DNA from: CAVRTJ01 sp964507185 | Lineage (GTDB): Bacteria; Acidobacteriota; UBA4820; DSQY01 | DNA length: 64,000 bases | Direction: 5' to 3' | Assembly: GCA_964507185.1 (NCBI GenBank) | Contig: CAZDOY010000007.1 | Location: 40,059-104,058, forward strand | Shown: piece by piece, positions 18,383 through 26,157 of the stretch | How positions within the stretch are numbered: position 1 is the first letter of the stretch | Layout of the letters: every line of letters begins with the position of its first letter | Notes under the pieces: model-generated | The model's input: the letters and a program-made list of their open reading frames with translations, nothing else | Database searches by the model: none | Told to the model about the DNA's origin: nothing | Position numbers and translations under genes: made by a program

Positions 18383-20938
18383 TCATTTCGCGATAATGCC
18401 CTTGATTCCCCCCGAAATCAGGGAGGCTAGATTGGTCAGGATACTGGGGAGCGCGATGCCCCCCGGAGAGGCGAGGTACCTGGGCTCCCACTGGGGATCG
18501 AACTTGTCCTTGTACTCCCTCAGGCCCTGGAAATTGTAGAAGTGTTCGCCGTGCAGGAAGATTATCGCACCCAGGCGGTTCCACAGGGGCGCGAGTGAGC
18601 GGTTGTCCAGGCCGGCCAGCGGAGCCATTCCCAGGTTGAACCATCCGTACCCCTCGGATTTGCCCCAAAGCATGAGGTTCGCAAAGAGGTAATCCATGAT
18701 CGTGCCGGGCGCATCCGGAAGGTAACGCATCAGGTCTATGGAAAGTTCCTCCTTGCCGGAACTGCCGAAGATGTTGGCGAAGGCCAGGATCCGTCGGTCC
18801 TTCAGGACCACGGCGGCCGGGTAGCGCTTGATGTAGCCCTCGTCGAAGAAGCCCAGCGAGAAGCCCTTCTCCCGAGTATTTTTTTCATCGAGCCAACGGT
18901 CGGAAACCTCCCTGAGCGCATGGATGGAATCAGCGCACTCGTCCGGCGAGAGCACGGCGAACGTGTAGCCCTCGCCGTTCAATCTATTGTGGACGTACCT
19001 GAGGCGCCGGCGGGAGCCTCCTTCCAGGTTGAACCCCTCCAGGGGAACCCGGGCTTCTTCGCCCAGCTTCAACATCGTCAGGCCCATGTCGAGGTAGATG
19101 TGCAGGTTTTCCGGGCGGACTTGGTAAAAGACCGGCCAGCCGTCGTGCCGGTCGCACATCTCCCGGAACGTCCAGCACAGCTCCACCTTGTCCTCGTCCG
19201 CGCCCACCGGGTCGCCCATCACGGTCCAACTCCTGCCCTGGACGGCGTACATCAAAAAGGCCTTTCCCGTGTCGCTGAAAAGGAAGGACTTGTCGCCGAG
19301 CATCGCCAGGTGGGCGTAGGTCAGCGGCGAAGTGTCCACGACCGATGCGACCCTGTCCATCTCGACGGAGCCCGGCAGGACGGGCTCAGGCGCTATCGGT
19401 CTGAGAAGGCGCCACATTGTAAAAAACAGGAGGGCGCCGATGGTGCCCACCATGGTCCTCATGAACCTGGGCGCCCCCTGGGAGAGGCTGAAACGCCACC
19501 ACAACTCGTTGGAATACTCTACGTGCTTGTAAGCGAAGAAGCCGAGCCACACCGAGCAAAGCAGGACGAGTACGATGGCCGTGATCCAACCCGGACTGAA
19601 GCGCTGGCTGAAGAGGGAGGCCCGCCTGTAGAAAAGCGGCCGGCACGGCAGCAAAACGATGAAGATCACGCCGAGCACCATGGCGGGTTTGTAGTCGAGT
19701 CCCTTCAGGATGGACAGGATCGCGCCGCCGCCCAGAAGCCCGAGAGTGAGGATGTAAGCCGCGTCGATGCGCCTCTGAATGCCACGCGCCAGCAAAAGGA
19801 GGCCCGCGCCCACCAGGCTCCCGAGGAAGTGGGACACCTCCAAGACGGGCAGCGGAAGGAGGTCCCCGATGAGCCTCAGGTCGGCCTTTTCCACCGGCAT
19901 GGCGCCGGAAAACAGCAGGATCGCGCCGCCGATGAAGGTGATCAGGGCGAGAAAGTGCGGCGCCAGGGCTGAATACCACTCTCCGAGTGCGCTCGCGGCC
20001 TTCTTCACCAGGTGCCGGCTCTCGATCAGCTCGCTCGCGCCCATGGCGACGGCGGCCACCAGGAGGGGGCCGATGTAGTAGATGGCCCTGTAGGCGAGGA
20101 GGGAGCCCAGAACCGATGCTGTGGAGAAAGATCCGGGCAGGAGCAGAAGCACCGTGGACTCGAAGACCCCCAGGCCTCCGGGGATCTGGCTCACCAGTCC
20201 GCCGAGTTGCGCCAGGAGGAATATGCCCAGAAAACGGGGGTAGGAAAGACCGGTGCCGGACGGCAGCAGCACGTAGAGCACCCCGCCGGCAAGCGCCCAG
20301 TCGAGGGATGAGATGAGCATCTGCTGCAGGGCCATGCCCGGCGAAGGGAGGGGGAACTCCCATCCCCGCCACCGCAGCGGTTCCCTCTTGAGGAAGGTCA
20401 GGACGAAGTAGCCTGCGAGAACGGCCAGGAGGATGAAACCGAGCGGACGGGCCGAGGAGAACGGCAGGTGGTAACTGGCCGGCAGCCTCGGGGGTTCGAT
20501 CACGAAGGACGCCCCGCCCACGGTCAGGACGCCGATCCAGAAGGTCGTCGTACAGAAGGCCACAACGTTGGTGATCTCCACCGCCGAGAGGCCCCAGGCG
20601 GAGTAGAGCCTGTACCGCACGGGCGCCGTCGTGAACAGGTTGAATCCCGCGTTGTTGCTGAAGGCGTATCCGATGAAGGACACCAGGGCGATCCGTCCGT
20701 AACCCAGAGAAAGCTTGAGGTAATGGAAGGCCAGCGTGTCGTACCCCGTCAGCACGAGGTATCCGAGGAGGGTCAGCAGGACCGCCGCCGCGATCCTGTC
20801 GGGCTGGATCTGCTGGAGCGCCCTGATGACGTCGTGGTAATGATACTTCTTCAGGGCGTCGTGAATGACCCAGAGCGCCAGGACGAAGATGGTGAGGCCG
20901 AAGATCGGCCCCAGGATCCGCAGCACTTTCCGCTTCAT
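18383..20938 (-). CDS. mprF: Phosphatidylglycerol lysyltransferase/flippase MprF
   Basis: MprF transfers an amino acid from aminoacyl-tRNA to phosphatidylglycerol and moves the product to the outer leaflet, which lowers the negative charge of the membrane and protects against cationic peptides. The 851-residue chain has a long N-terminal membrane part with about fourteen helices (residues 1-530, including the flippase signature around the QIPGGLGVFES segment) and a cytosolic DUF2156 aminoacyltransferase domain (about 545-830, FNLGMAPLAG near its end). The start at 20938 follows GGGGG. Whether lysine or alanine is used cannot be read here. Two-domain MprF is unusual next to an LPS-making cell but is known in Gram-negatives. 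Confidence 0.9.
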   Translation of the reverse strand: MKRKVLRILGPIFGLTIFVLALWVIHDALKKYHYHDVIRALQQIQPDRIAAAVLLTLLGYLVLTGYDTLAFHYLKLSLGYGRIALVSFIGYAFSNNAGFNLFTTAPVRYRLYSAWGLSAVEITNVVAFCTTTFWIGVLTVGGASFVIEPPRLPASYHLPFSSARPLGFILLAVLAGYFVLTFLKREPLRWRGWEFPLPSPGMALQQMLISSLDWALAGGVLYVLLPSGTGLSYPRFLGIFLLAQLGGLVSQIPGGLGVFESTVLLLLPGSFSTASVLGSLLAYRAIYYIGPLLVAAVAMGASELIESRHLVKKAASALGEWYSALAPHFLALITFIGGAILLFSGAMPVEKADLRLIGDLLPLPVLEVSHFLGSLVGAGLLLLARGIQRRIDAAYILTLGLLGGGAILSILKGLDYKPAMVLGVIFIVLLPCRPLFYRRASLFSQRFSPGWITAIVLVLLCSVWLGFFAYKHVEYSNELWWRFSLSQGAPRFMRTMVGTIGALLFFTMWRLLRPIAPEPVLPGSVEMDRVASVVDTSPLTYAHLAMLGDKSFLFSDTGKAFLMYAVQGRSWTVMGDPVGADEDKVELCWTFREMCDRHDGWPVFYQVRPENLHIYLDMGLTMLKLGEEARVPLEGFNLEGGSRRRLRYVHNRLNGEGYTFAVLSPDECADSIHALREVSDRWLDEKNTREKGFSLGFFDEGYIKRYPAAVVLKDRRILAFANIFGSSGKEELSIDLMRYLPDAPGTIMDYLFANLMLWGKSEGYGWFNLGMAPLAGLDNRSLAPLWNRLGAIIFLHGEHFYNFQGLREYKDKFDPQWEPRYLASPGGIALPSILTNLASLISGGIKGIIAK

Positions 20939-21058
20939 CCCGACATCCCCCTGAGTGATGCCCGCATCGTCCTGTCGAAGCATAAATAGTAACACGCCGG
21001 GGCGCGGATGCTTTCTCTGGAAGCGCGTTTTAAGATTGCGGGGCGCCGCCGGGCGGGA

Positions 21059-22645
21059 TCAGGCGGTCTTCTTGGGCGGGATGCGCGAAGCCGCGTATTC
21101 GGCAATCGCCGTGATGGTCAGGCTGGGATTGACGCCCAGGTTGGCCCCGATCACGGAACCGTCCATGACGTACAGGCCCTCGTAGCCGAAAACCCTGCAT
21201 CCTCCATCCACCACACCATCTTCGGACGTCTTGCCCATGGGGCATCCGCCGAGTATGTGGGCGGTCGTGGGCACGTTGAGGAGAACCTCGTTGAGGGCGC
21301 TCTGCGGGAAGGCGTTCAGCCGTTTCGAAACCCTTTTGGCCGTTTCGTTGGCGATGGGGATGTAGGGGGGCGCCGGCGGCTGGCCGGGCGGTTGGAAGGA
21401 GGACACGGTACGCCTGAAAGGCCATAACCACCGTCTCTTCATCACGAGCTGGAGGCGGTTGTCGATGGTCTGCATGACCAGGAGGATGAAGGTCTTGCGC
21501 GCCCGGCCGAAGGGCCACAGCGTCCGCAGGAAATCCAGCGGGCGCCGCAGGCAGTTTCCGATCCACTTGAAGGGGCGCGTCAGGGCCGTCCCGCCGTCCG
21601 TGAGCGGCGTGCCCAGGAGACACATGACGTCGGAGCCCCTGGAATAGCGGACGGGCTCTATCCGCGTGTTGCCGTCCGGGAAGTAGTGCGACGTGATGGC
21701 GATTCCCTCGCACATGTCCGGCCCCTTGCCCCGCACCGTCACGCCGAGCAGGGCCTCGCTGTTGGTGCGGGTATAGGAGCCCAGCGCATCCGAAAGCTGC
21801 GGAAGGGTCCCTCTCCGCTTGCAGTTCAAAAGGAGCGGCACCGAACCCAGCACGCCCGCGGAGAGCACGACGTTGTCGGCGAGGAGGGTGCCTCGGTTCT
21901 TGAAGAGCATCGAGGTGGCGCGCTCCGTGGCCAGCCTGTATCCGCCCTCCGCGAGCGGTTCGATCCCCGTCACGCGGGTTTCTGGCAGAATCTCGGCGCC
22001 CTTTTTCTCCGCGAAGTAGAGATAGTTTTTGTCCAGCGTGTTCTTTGCGCCGGGCCGGCAGCCCACCATGCAGCCGCCGCAGAACGTGCAGCCCGTGCGC
22101 GGCGGCCCCCCGCCGCCGAAGTACGGGTCCGGTACTTCCTTGTCCGGCTCGCCGAAGAAGACCGCCACGTCCGTCGGGTGGAAAGTCCCCTCGACGCCCA
22201 TCTCTCGGGCCACTTCGAGAAGGGCGTCGTCGGCACGCGTCATGCGCGGATTGACCGCGACGCCCAGCATTCTCCGGGCCTCCTCAAAGTGGGGCTCCAG
22301 GACGGCCTTCCAGTCGTTGAGGTCCTTCCACCTGGGATCTCCGAAGGCTTCGTCCGCGGGCATCATGAGCGTGTTGGCGTAGACGAGGCTTCCACCGCCC
22401 ACGCCGGCCCCGTGCAGAACGAGGACGTCTCTCAGCAGCGTCAGCTGCTGGATCCCGTGACAGAGAACCCTCGGCATCCAGAAGAACTTCCGAAGGTTCC
22501 AGTTGGTCCTGGGGAAATCCTCCGGCCGCCATCGCTTGCCCATCTCGACGACGAGAACGCGGTAGCCCTTCTCGGTGAGGCGGAGGGCGGCAACCGATCC
22601 GCCGAAACCCGACCCCACCACGACGAAATCGTATTTATCAGGCAC
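21059..22645 (-). CDS. GMC-family FAD oxidoreductase, cholesterol-oxidase-like
   Basis: The 528-residue protein starts with the FAD-binding fold (GSGFGG, residues 11-16) and continues with the GMC segment LHGAGVGGGSLVYAN near residue 78, ending with HILGGCPMG and DGSVIGANLGVNPSLTI, which carry the catalytic His and Asn of the family. It should oxidise an alcohol or sterol-like substrate. Residues 186-196 contain four cysteines spaced C-x2-C-x2-C-x3-C, suggesting an iron-sulfur cluster. No signal peptide is seen. The start is a GTG at 22645 with GGAGAG upstream. It lies 107 bases after the aldehyde dehydrogenase on the same strand, so an alcohol-to-aldehyde-to-acyl-CoA series is possible. Confidence 0.85.
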   Translation of the reverse strand: MPDKYDFVVVGSGFGGSVAALRLTEKGYRVLVVEMGKRWRPEDFPRTNWNLRKFFWMPRVLCHGIQQLTLLRDVLVLHGAGVGGGSLVYANTLMMPADEAFGDPRWKDLNDWKAVLEPHFEEARRMLGVAVNPRMTRADDALLEVAREMGVEGTFHPTDVAVFFGEPDKEVPDPYFGGGGPPRTGCTFCGGCMVGCRPGAKNTLDKNYLYFAEKKGAEILPETRVTGIEPLAEGGYRLATERATSMLFKNRGTLLADNVVLSAGVLGSVPLLLNCKRRGTLPQLSDALGSYTRTNSEALLGVTVRGKGPDMCEGIAITSHYFPDGNTRIEPVRYSRGSDVMCLLGTPLTDGGTALTRPFKWIGNCLRRPLDFLRTLWPFGRARKTFILLVMQTIDNRLQLVMKRRWLWPFRRTVSSFQPPGQPPAPPYIPIANETAKRVSKRLNAFPQSALNEVLLNVPTTAHILGGCPMGKTSEDGVVDGGCRVFGYEGLYVMDGSVIGANLGVNPSLTITAIAEYAASRIPPKKTA

Positions 22646-22752
22646 GTCGCTCTCCCCATGAACATGGTCCTGATGCGAGGGCCTCGTTCACCGCAGACTC
22701 GCTGACTCGCTGAGACGCGTGGAAGACCTGTCCGCGCGCGTCAGGTTCTCTC

Positions 22753-24387
22753 TCAGGTTCTCTCGAAGATGCGCCTTGCCTCGCCGAGTTCCCGCGCGGA
22801 AGGCGTCAGGATGGTCCGGGCATGGATGCGTATCTTCCGGCCGTCGTGGGCGGCGGTCCGGACGTCGGCCTCGCAGACGAAATCCACCGGCCCTTCGGCC
22901 CGGCGCGCGGGAGTCGCCGTGGCGTTGGCACCGGCCCTGCCGGTGGCCGCCACGGCCGGCCGGCCCATCTTCTGTGCCACGAACCGCCTGGCCGCATTCT
23001 CCAGCCCGGTGCCGCTCTTCACGAGGGGCGGAAGCGGCACGGGCTTTTCGTCCGTTACCGGGCGGGTCTCGAAGGCCACGCGCTTGCGGTCGATGAGGTG
23101 GAGCGGCGTGATGTTGTCGCTCGTGATGTTGTTGCCGAGGACGCCGCATCCCAGGGTCATGGCGGGGGGCAGGTTGGTGGAGTATCCGATGGCCCCGTGC
23201 GTGCCGGGCGAGTTCACGATGATCCGGAACGCAGGCTTCTTCAGGGCGAACTGGCGGACGACGTTTAGGTCCTGGGTGTGGAGGGTGAGGGTATGGCCCA
23301 GTCCTCCGTACTTGAGAACCTCGATACAGCGCAGGCACCCGGCCTCCCAACCGTCCGCCTCATAGTAGGAAAGGATCGGGGAGAGCTTTTCCAGGGACAG
23401 GGGATAGTCCCTCCCCACGCCCCCTTCGGGCGCAATGAGTGCGCGCACGGAGTCGGGGACGGAAAAACCGGCCATGGTGGCTATGACCTGGGGCGACCGG
23501 CCCACCACCTTCGGGTTGAGGCGGCCGTCACTGTCCACCACCAGGGCTTCGAGAAGCGCCTTTTCTCTCGGGTTGACGAAATAGCCTCCCGCTTTCTCGA
23601 ACTCCTCCCTGGCTTTTTCCGCGATCGGAAGATCGACGATCACCGACTGCTCGCTGGCACACACGGTGCCCCAGTCGAAGGACTTTCCGGCGATCACGTC
23701 CTTTGCGGCCTTCCGAACGACGGCCGTCCGCTCTATGAAGGACGGCACGTTGCCCGGACCGACGCCGTAGGCGGGCTTGCCCGAGGAATACGCCGCGTTG
23801 ACGAGCCCCATCCCCCCGGTGGCCAGGATCACGTTGATGCCGGAATGGCGCATGAGGGCCTGCGTGTCCTCGATGGACGGGTTGGGGATGATACCGATGA
23901 TGCCCCGGGGGGCCCCCGCGGCGACGGCCGCGTCGTGCATGGCGTCCGCCACGGTCTTGATGCAGTTCTTTGCGGCGGGGTGGGGGGAGATCACGATGCC
24001 GTCCAGGGCCTTGAGGGCGATCATGATCTTGTAGATGGCCGTCGACGTCGGGTTGGTGGACGGGATCACAGCCGCCACCACGCCCATGGGCGAGGCCACT
24101 TCGTAGATACCCTGGCCGGGGTCCGCACTGAGAAAACCGACCGTCTTCAGGGGGCGGATGTAGCGGTAGACGTCCTCCGCGCCCACGCGGTTCTTGATTG
24201 TCTTGTCGGCTGTGGTGCCGTAGCCCGTTTCCTCGTGGGCCATCCTCGCCCACTTTTCGAGATTCGGCATGCAGACCTGGTGGAGAGCGTCGATTATCTT
24301 ATCCACCTGGTCCTGGGTAAAGGATGTGAAGGCTTGCTGGGCACGCCTGACGGATGCAACGACGCGATCCACCTCGGAACTGGCCAT
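22753..24387 (-). CDS. Acylating aldehyde dehydrogenase with microcompartment-type C-terminal tail
   Basis: The 544-residue enzyme belongs to the CoA-dependent aldehyde dehydrogenases (EutE/PduP/AdhE N-terminal family), which turn an aldehyde, NAD and CoA into acyl-CoA. The nucleophile is Cys243 in GTVCASEQS; the cofactor segments VIPSTNPTS and GPGNVP are intact. After the catalytic domain ends near residue 455 there is an amphipathic segment (GLENAARRF), an Ala-Pro-Thr-rich linker of about 25 residues and a final conserved-looking block ending in ILTPSARELGEARRIF. Such tails target enzymes into bacterial microcompartments, and a shell gene lies 69 bases upstream. The ATG at 24387 has AGAGG before it. 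Confidence 0.88.
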   Translation of the reverse strand: MASSEVDRVVASVRRAQQAFTSFTQDQVDKIIDALHQVCMPNLEKWARMAHEETGYGTTADKTIKNRVGAEDVYRYIRPLKTVGFLSADPGQGIYEVASPMGVVAAVIPSTNPTSTAIYKIMIALKALDGIVISPHPAAKNCIKTVADAMHDAAVAAGAPRGIIGIIPNPSIEDTQALMRHSGINVILATGGMGLVNAAYSSGKPAYGVGPGNVPSFIERTAVVRKAAKDVIAGKSFDWGTVCASEQSVIVDLPIAEKAREEFEKAGGYFVNPREKALLEALVVDSDGRLNPKVVGRSPQVIATMAGFSVPDSVRALIAPEGGVGRDYPLSLEKLSPILSYYEADGWEAGCLRCIEVLKYGGLGHTLTLHTQDLNVVRQFALKKPAFRIIVNSPGTHGAIGYSTNLPPAMTLGCGVLGNNITSDNITPLHLIDRKRVAFETRPVTDEKPVPLPPLVKSGTGLENAARRFVAQKMGRPAVAATGRAGANATATPARRAEGPVDFVCEADVRTAAHDGRKIRIHARTILTPSARELGEARRIFERT

Positions 24388-24456
24388 GGTCAACCTCTAC
24401 GGAAGAAGACGGCGAAACGCATGCCATGCGCTCCGCGCTTCAGGGCTCCGCCGGCT

Positions 24457-24798
24457 TTAGGAGCCTCGGGGTCTGCGCGACTTGGGCTTTGCGGCGCGTT
24501 TGCCGGGCTCGTCCGCCTCGGGAGGTTGCGGGATGATGCCCTCCACCTGGTCGTAGGGCATCGGGATGACGTGGACCGAAACCAGGTCTCCCACGCGCCG
24601 TGCCGCGGCCGCCCCGGCGTCCGTGGCCGCCTTGACGGCGCCCACGTCCCCCCTGACCATCACCGTGACGTACGCGCTGCCGATGTATTCCTTGCCGACG
24701 AGGACCACCTTTGCGGCCTTCACCATGGCGTCGGCCGCCTCGATGGCCGCTACCAGCCCGCGCGTCTCGATCATGCCCAAGGCTTCCCGGTTAAGCAT
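24457..24798 (-). CDS. Bacterial microcompartment shell protein (single BMC domain, hexamer type)
   Basis: The 113-residue protein is a single BMC domain (residues 5-90) with the start ALGMIETRGLVAAIEAADAM and the YVTVMVRGDVGAVKAATDAG middle of the PduA/EutM/CsoS1 family, plus a basic 20-residue tail. Such proteins form hexagonal tiles of a protein shell around aldehyde-processing enzymes. It is the first gene of an operon with the acylating aldehyde dehydrogenase. No pentamer (EutN/CcmL) or signature enzyme gene is in the window, so the shell must be completed from elsewhere or is incomplete. Confidence 0.93.
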   Translation of the reverse strand: MLNREALGMIETRGLVAAIEAADAMVKAAKVVLVGKEYIGSAYVTVMVRGDVGAVKAATDAGAAAARRVGDLVSVHVIPMPYDQVEGIIPQPPEADEPGKRAAKPKSRRPRGS

Positions 24799-24826
24799 CC
24801 CCTGTCGTTCCTCCCTTCAAGAATCG

Positions 24827-24855
24827 AGCATAGAAGACCTCGGCAGCCCTGTCAA
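24827..24855 (-). promoter_or_regulatory. Candidate sigma-70 promoter of the shell protein/aldehyde dehydrogenase operon
   Basis: On the minus strand a perfect TTGACA (24850-24855) is separated by 17 bases from TATGCT (24827-24832). Transcription would start about 20 bases before the shell gene ATG, leaving room for its GGGAGG site. This is the best sigma-70 match in the window. Confidence 0.6.
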
Positions 24856-24918
24856 TAATGGGAGGCGGTAGAGGTAAACCAACAATCCAGCGTCCAATTC
24901 CGAAATCAACCACCCTTG

Positions 24919-24937
24919 GCGTTACCGAATGTAACGC
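24919..24937. promoter_or_regulatory. Inverted repeat, candidate activator site of the pilin operon
   Basis: GCGTTAC and GTAACGC form a perfect 7-base inverted repeat with a 5-base spacer. It ends 60 bases before the -24 box of the sigma-54 promoter, a typical place for an enhancer-binding protein such as PilR. Confidence 0.5.
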
Positions 24938-24997
24938 TTTGGGCGGGGGGCAAGGGGAGCTATAATTACAAAGCTAGGTATGTAGGGATCGAAGGCA

Positions 24998-25013
24998 TGG
25001 CACGGAGATTGCC
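24998..25013 (+). promoter_or_regulatory. Sigma-54 promoter of the minor pilin operon
   Basis: TGGCACG at 24998-25004 and TTGCC at 25009-25013, with four bases between, match the -24/-12 consensus (TGGCACG-N4-TTGCW) at every invariant position. Transcription should start near 25024. This site makes the pilin operon depend on RpoN and an activator, as for pilA in many bacteria. Confidence 0.75.
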
Positions 25014-25036
25014 TAACCTTAATAGAGGAGGCATAT

Positions 25037-25627
25037 ATGCGCGAAGGGGGCCGGCAAGACCCGAACTCTAAAGCATTGGGTTTCACGCTGCTAGAAGTCC
25101 TTGTCGTGGTCGCGATCCTGGGGCTCATCGCAACCATTCTCACGGTGGCCGTCAGCAACGCGATCAAGAGGCAGCGGCTGGACACGGCCGCCCAGCAGTT
25201 GCGCAGCTTCATGGACAGAGCCTACGTGTCGACGACACAGACGGGAAACGGCATATTCGTTCAGATCGGCGCGGAGCGGACGGACGGGTCCAGGCTCGTG
25301 AGGCTCATAGAGGACAGCAATTCGAATAAGACGCTCGACAGTACGGACCAGGTCCTGGCGACGGAAACCATAACGAGTGATCTCGTCCTGTCCAATTCCT
25401 CCACCGCGGCAACCGCCTGGCCCGTTATCGGCGGCTCTCTGGTGATGCTCTGCGACTCAATGGGGCGGGCCATCAATCCGAACACGGGCCTCCAGATTTC
25501 CCAGGACCTTACGATTTCATTGACGCACACCGACATGACGGGATCCGGTACGTTAACCCCAAGGCTTCGGTACGACATCCGTCTGTACCCACTGTGGAGC
25601 CCGTCTTTGACCGAGGTGAGACTATGA
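25037..25627 (+). CDS. fimT: Minor prepilin, FimT/GspH type
   Basis: The 196-residue prepilin has a short leader ending before the type IV signature GFTLLEVLVVVAILGL (residues 15-30), with the Glu at position 5 of the mature chain needed for assembly. PilD should cleave after the Gly. The C-terminal half is a beta-rich globular domain. The ATG has AGAGGAGG six bases before it. It is the first gene of fimT-pilV-pilW-pilX-pilY1, the set that primes type IV pilus assembly. The frame stays open until a 4-base overlap with pilV. Confidence 0.85.
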   Translation: MREGGRQDPNSKALGFTLLEVLVVVAILGLIATILTVAVSNAIKRQRLDTAAQQLRSFMDRAYVSTTQTGNGIFVQIGAERTDGSRLVRLIEDSNSNKTLDSTDQVLATETITSDLVLSNSSTAATAWPVIGGSLVMLCDSMGRAINPNTGLQISQDLTISLTHTDMTGSGTLTPRLRYDIRLYPLWSPSLTEVRL

Positions 25628-26157
25628 GAGCCCAATTGAATCGGCGCGTGCCGGAAAAAGCGGAGGGAGAGAAGGGCAGCAGCCTCATAGAGGTGCTCGT
25701 GGCACTTCTGATCATGCTCTTCCTCATGATCGGCATCCTGCAGATGTTCGCCCTGTCCTACCTGGTAAATCTGGGCTCGGCGGCCCGCACCGAGCTAACC
25801 TACAAGTGCGAGCAGGTGATGGAGAACGTTCGCTACTTTTCCTATTTGTCCCATGAAGGGATAGCGCTCCCCGCTAATACCGGCATTACCTTCGCGGCAG
25901 GGACCTACGACCTTCCCTATTCGGGGAGCGCCGTGGCCAGTTCTTACTGGGGGCCGACCCAGGCCGACGTCGTGGAAGGCGAGGACATGCCCTACCGCCT
26001 GTCCGTCGAGGTCCAGGATGGCGATACTCATGGCGTGGCGGGCCAGTGGATCGTGACCGTTTCGGCCGTGCCGTCCGAGGTTCAGGGCGCCCGCAAGTAC
26101 ATTGGCGTGGGCATCGAACACAAGAGGGTTGATTATGTCGCTCAGTTACCGAAGTAG
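25624..26157 (+). CDS. pilV: Minor prepilin PilV-like
   Basis: The 177-residue protein has the prepilin signature in the form KGSSLIEVLVALLIM, with Ser where most have Phe-Thr, and Glu at mature position 5. A globular domain with few cysteines follows. It starts at the ATG overlapping the fimT stop and overlaps pilW by 23 bases, so the operon is tightly coupled. The order after FimT and before PilW supports the PilV assignment. Confidence 0.82.
   Translation: MRAQLNRRVPEKAEGEKGSSLIEVLVALLIMLFLMIGILQMFALSYLVNLGSAARTELTYKCEQVMENVRYFSYLSHEGIALPANTGITFAAGTYDLPYSGSAVASSYWGPTQADVVEGEDMPYRLSVEVQDGDTHGVAGQWIVTVSAVPSEVQGARKYIGVGIEHKRVDYVAQLPK

Noticed and set aside
24939..24966. Sigma-70 promoter with TATAAT at 24961 before fimT
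   Set aside because: The -10 box is perfect but no -35 box stands at the right distance; TTGGGC with a 16-base spacer is poor. The sigma-54 site nearer to the gene is better, though a second start is possible.
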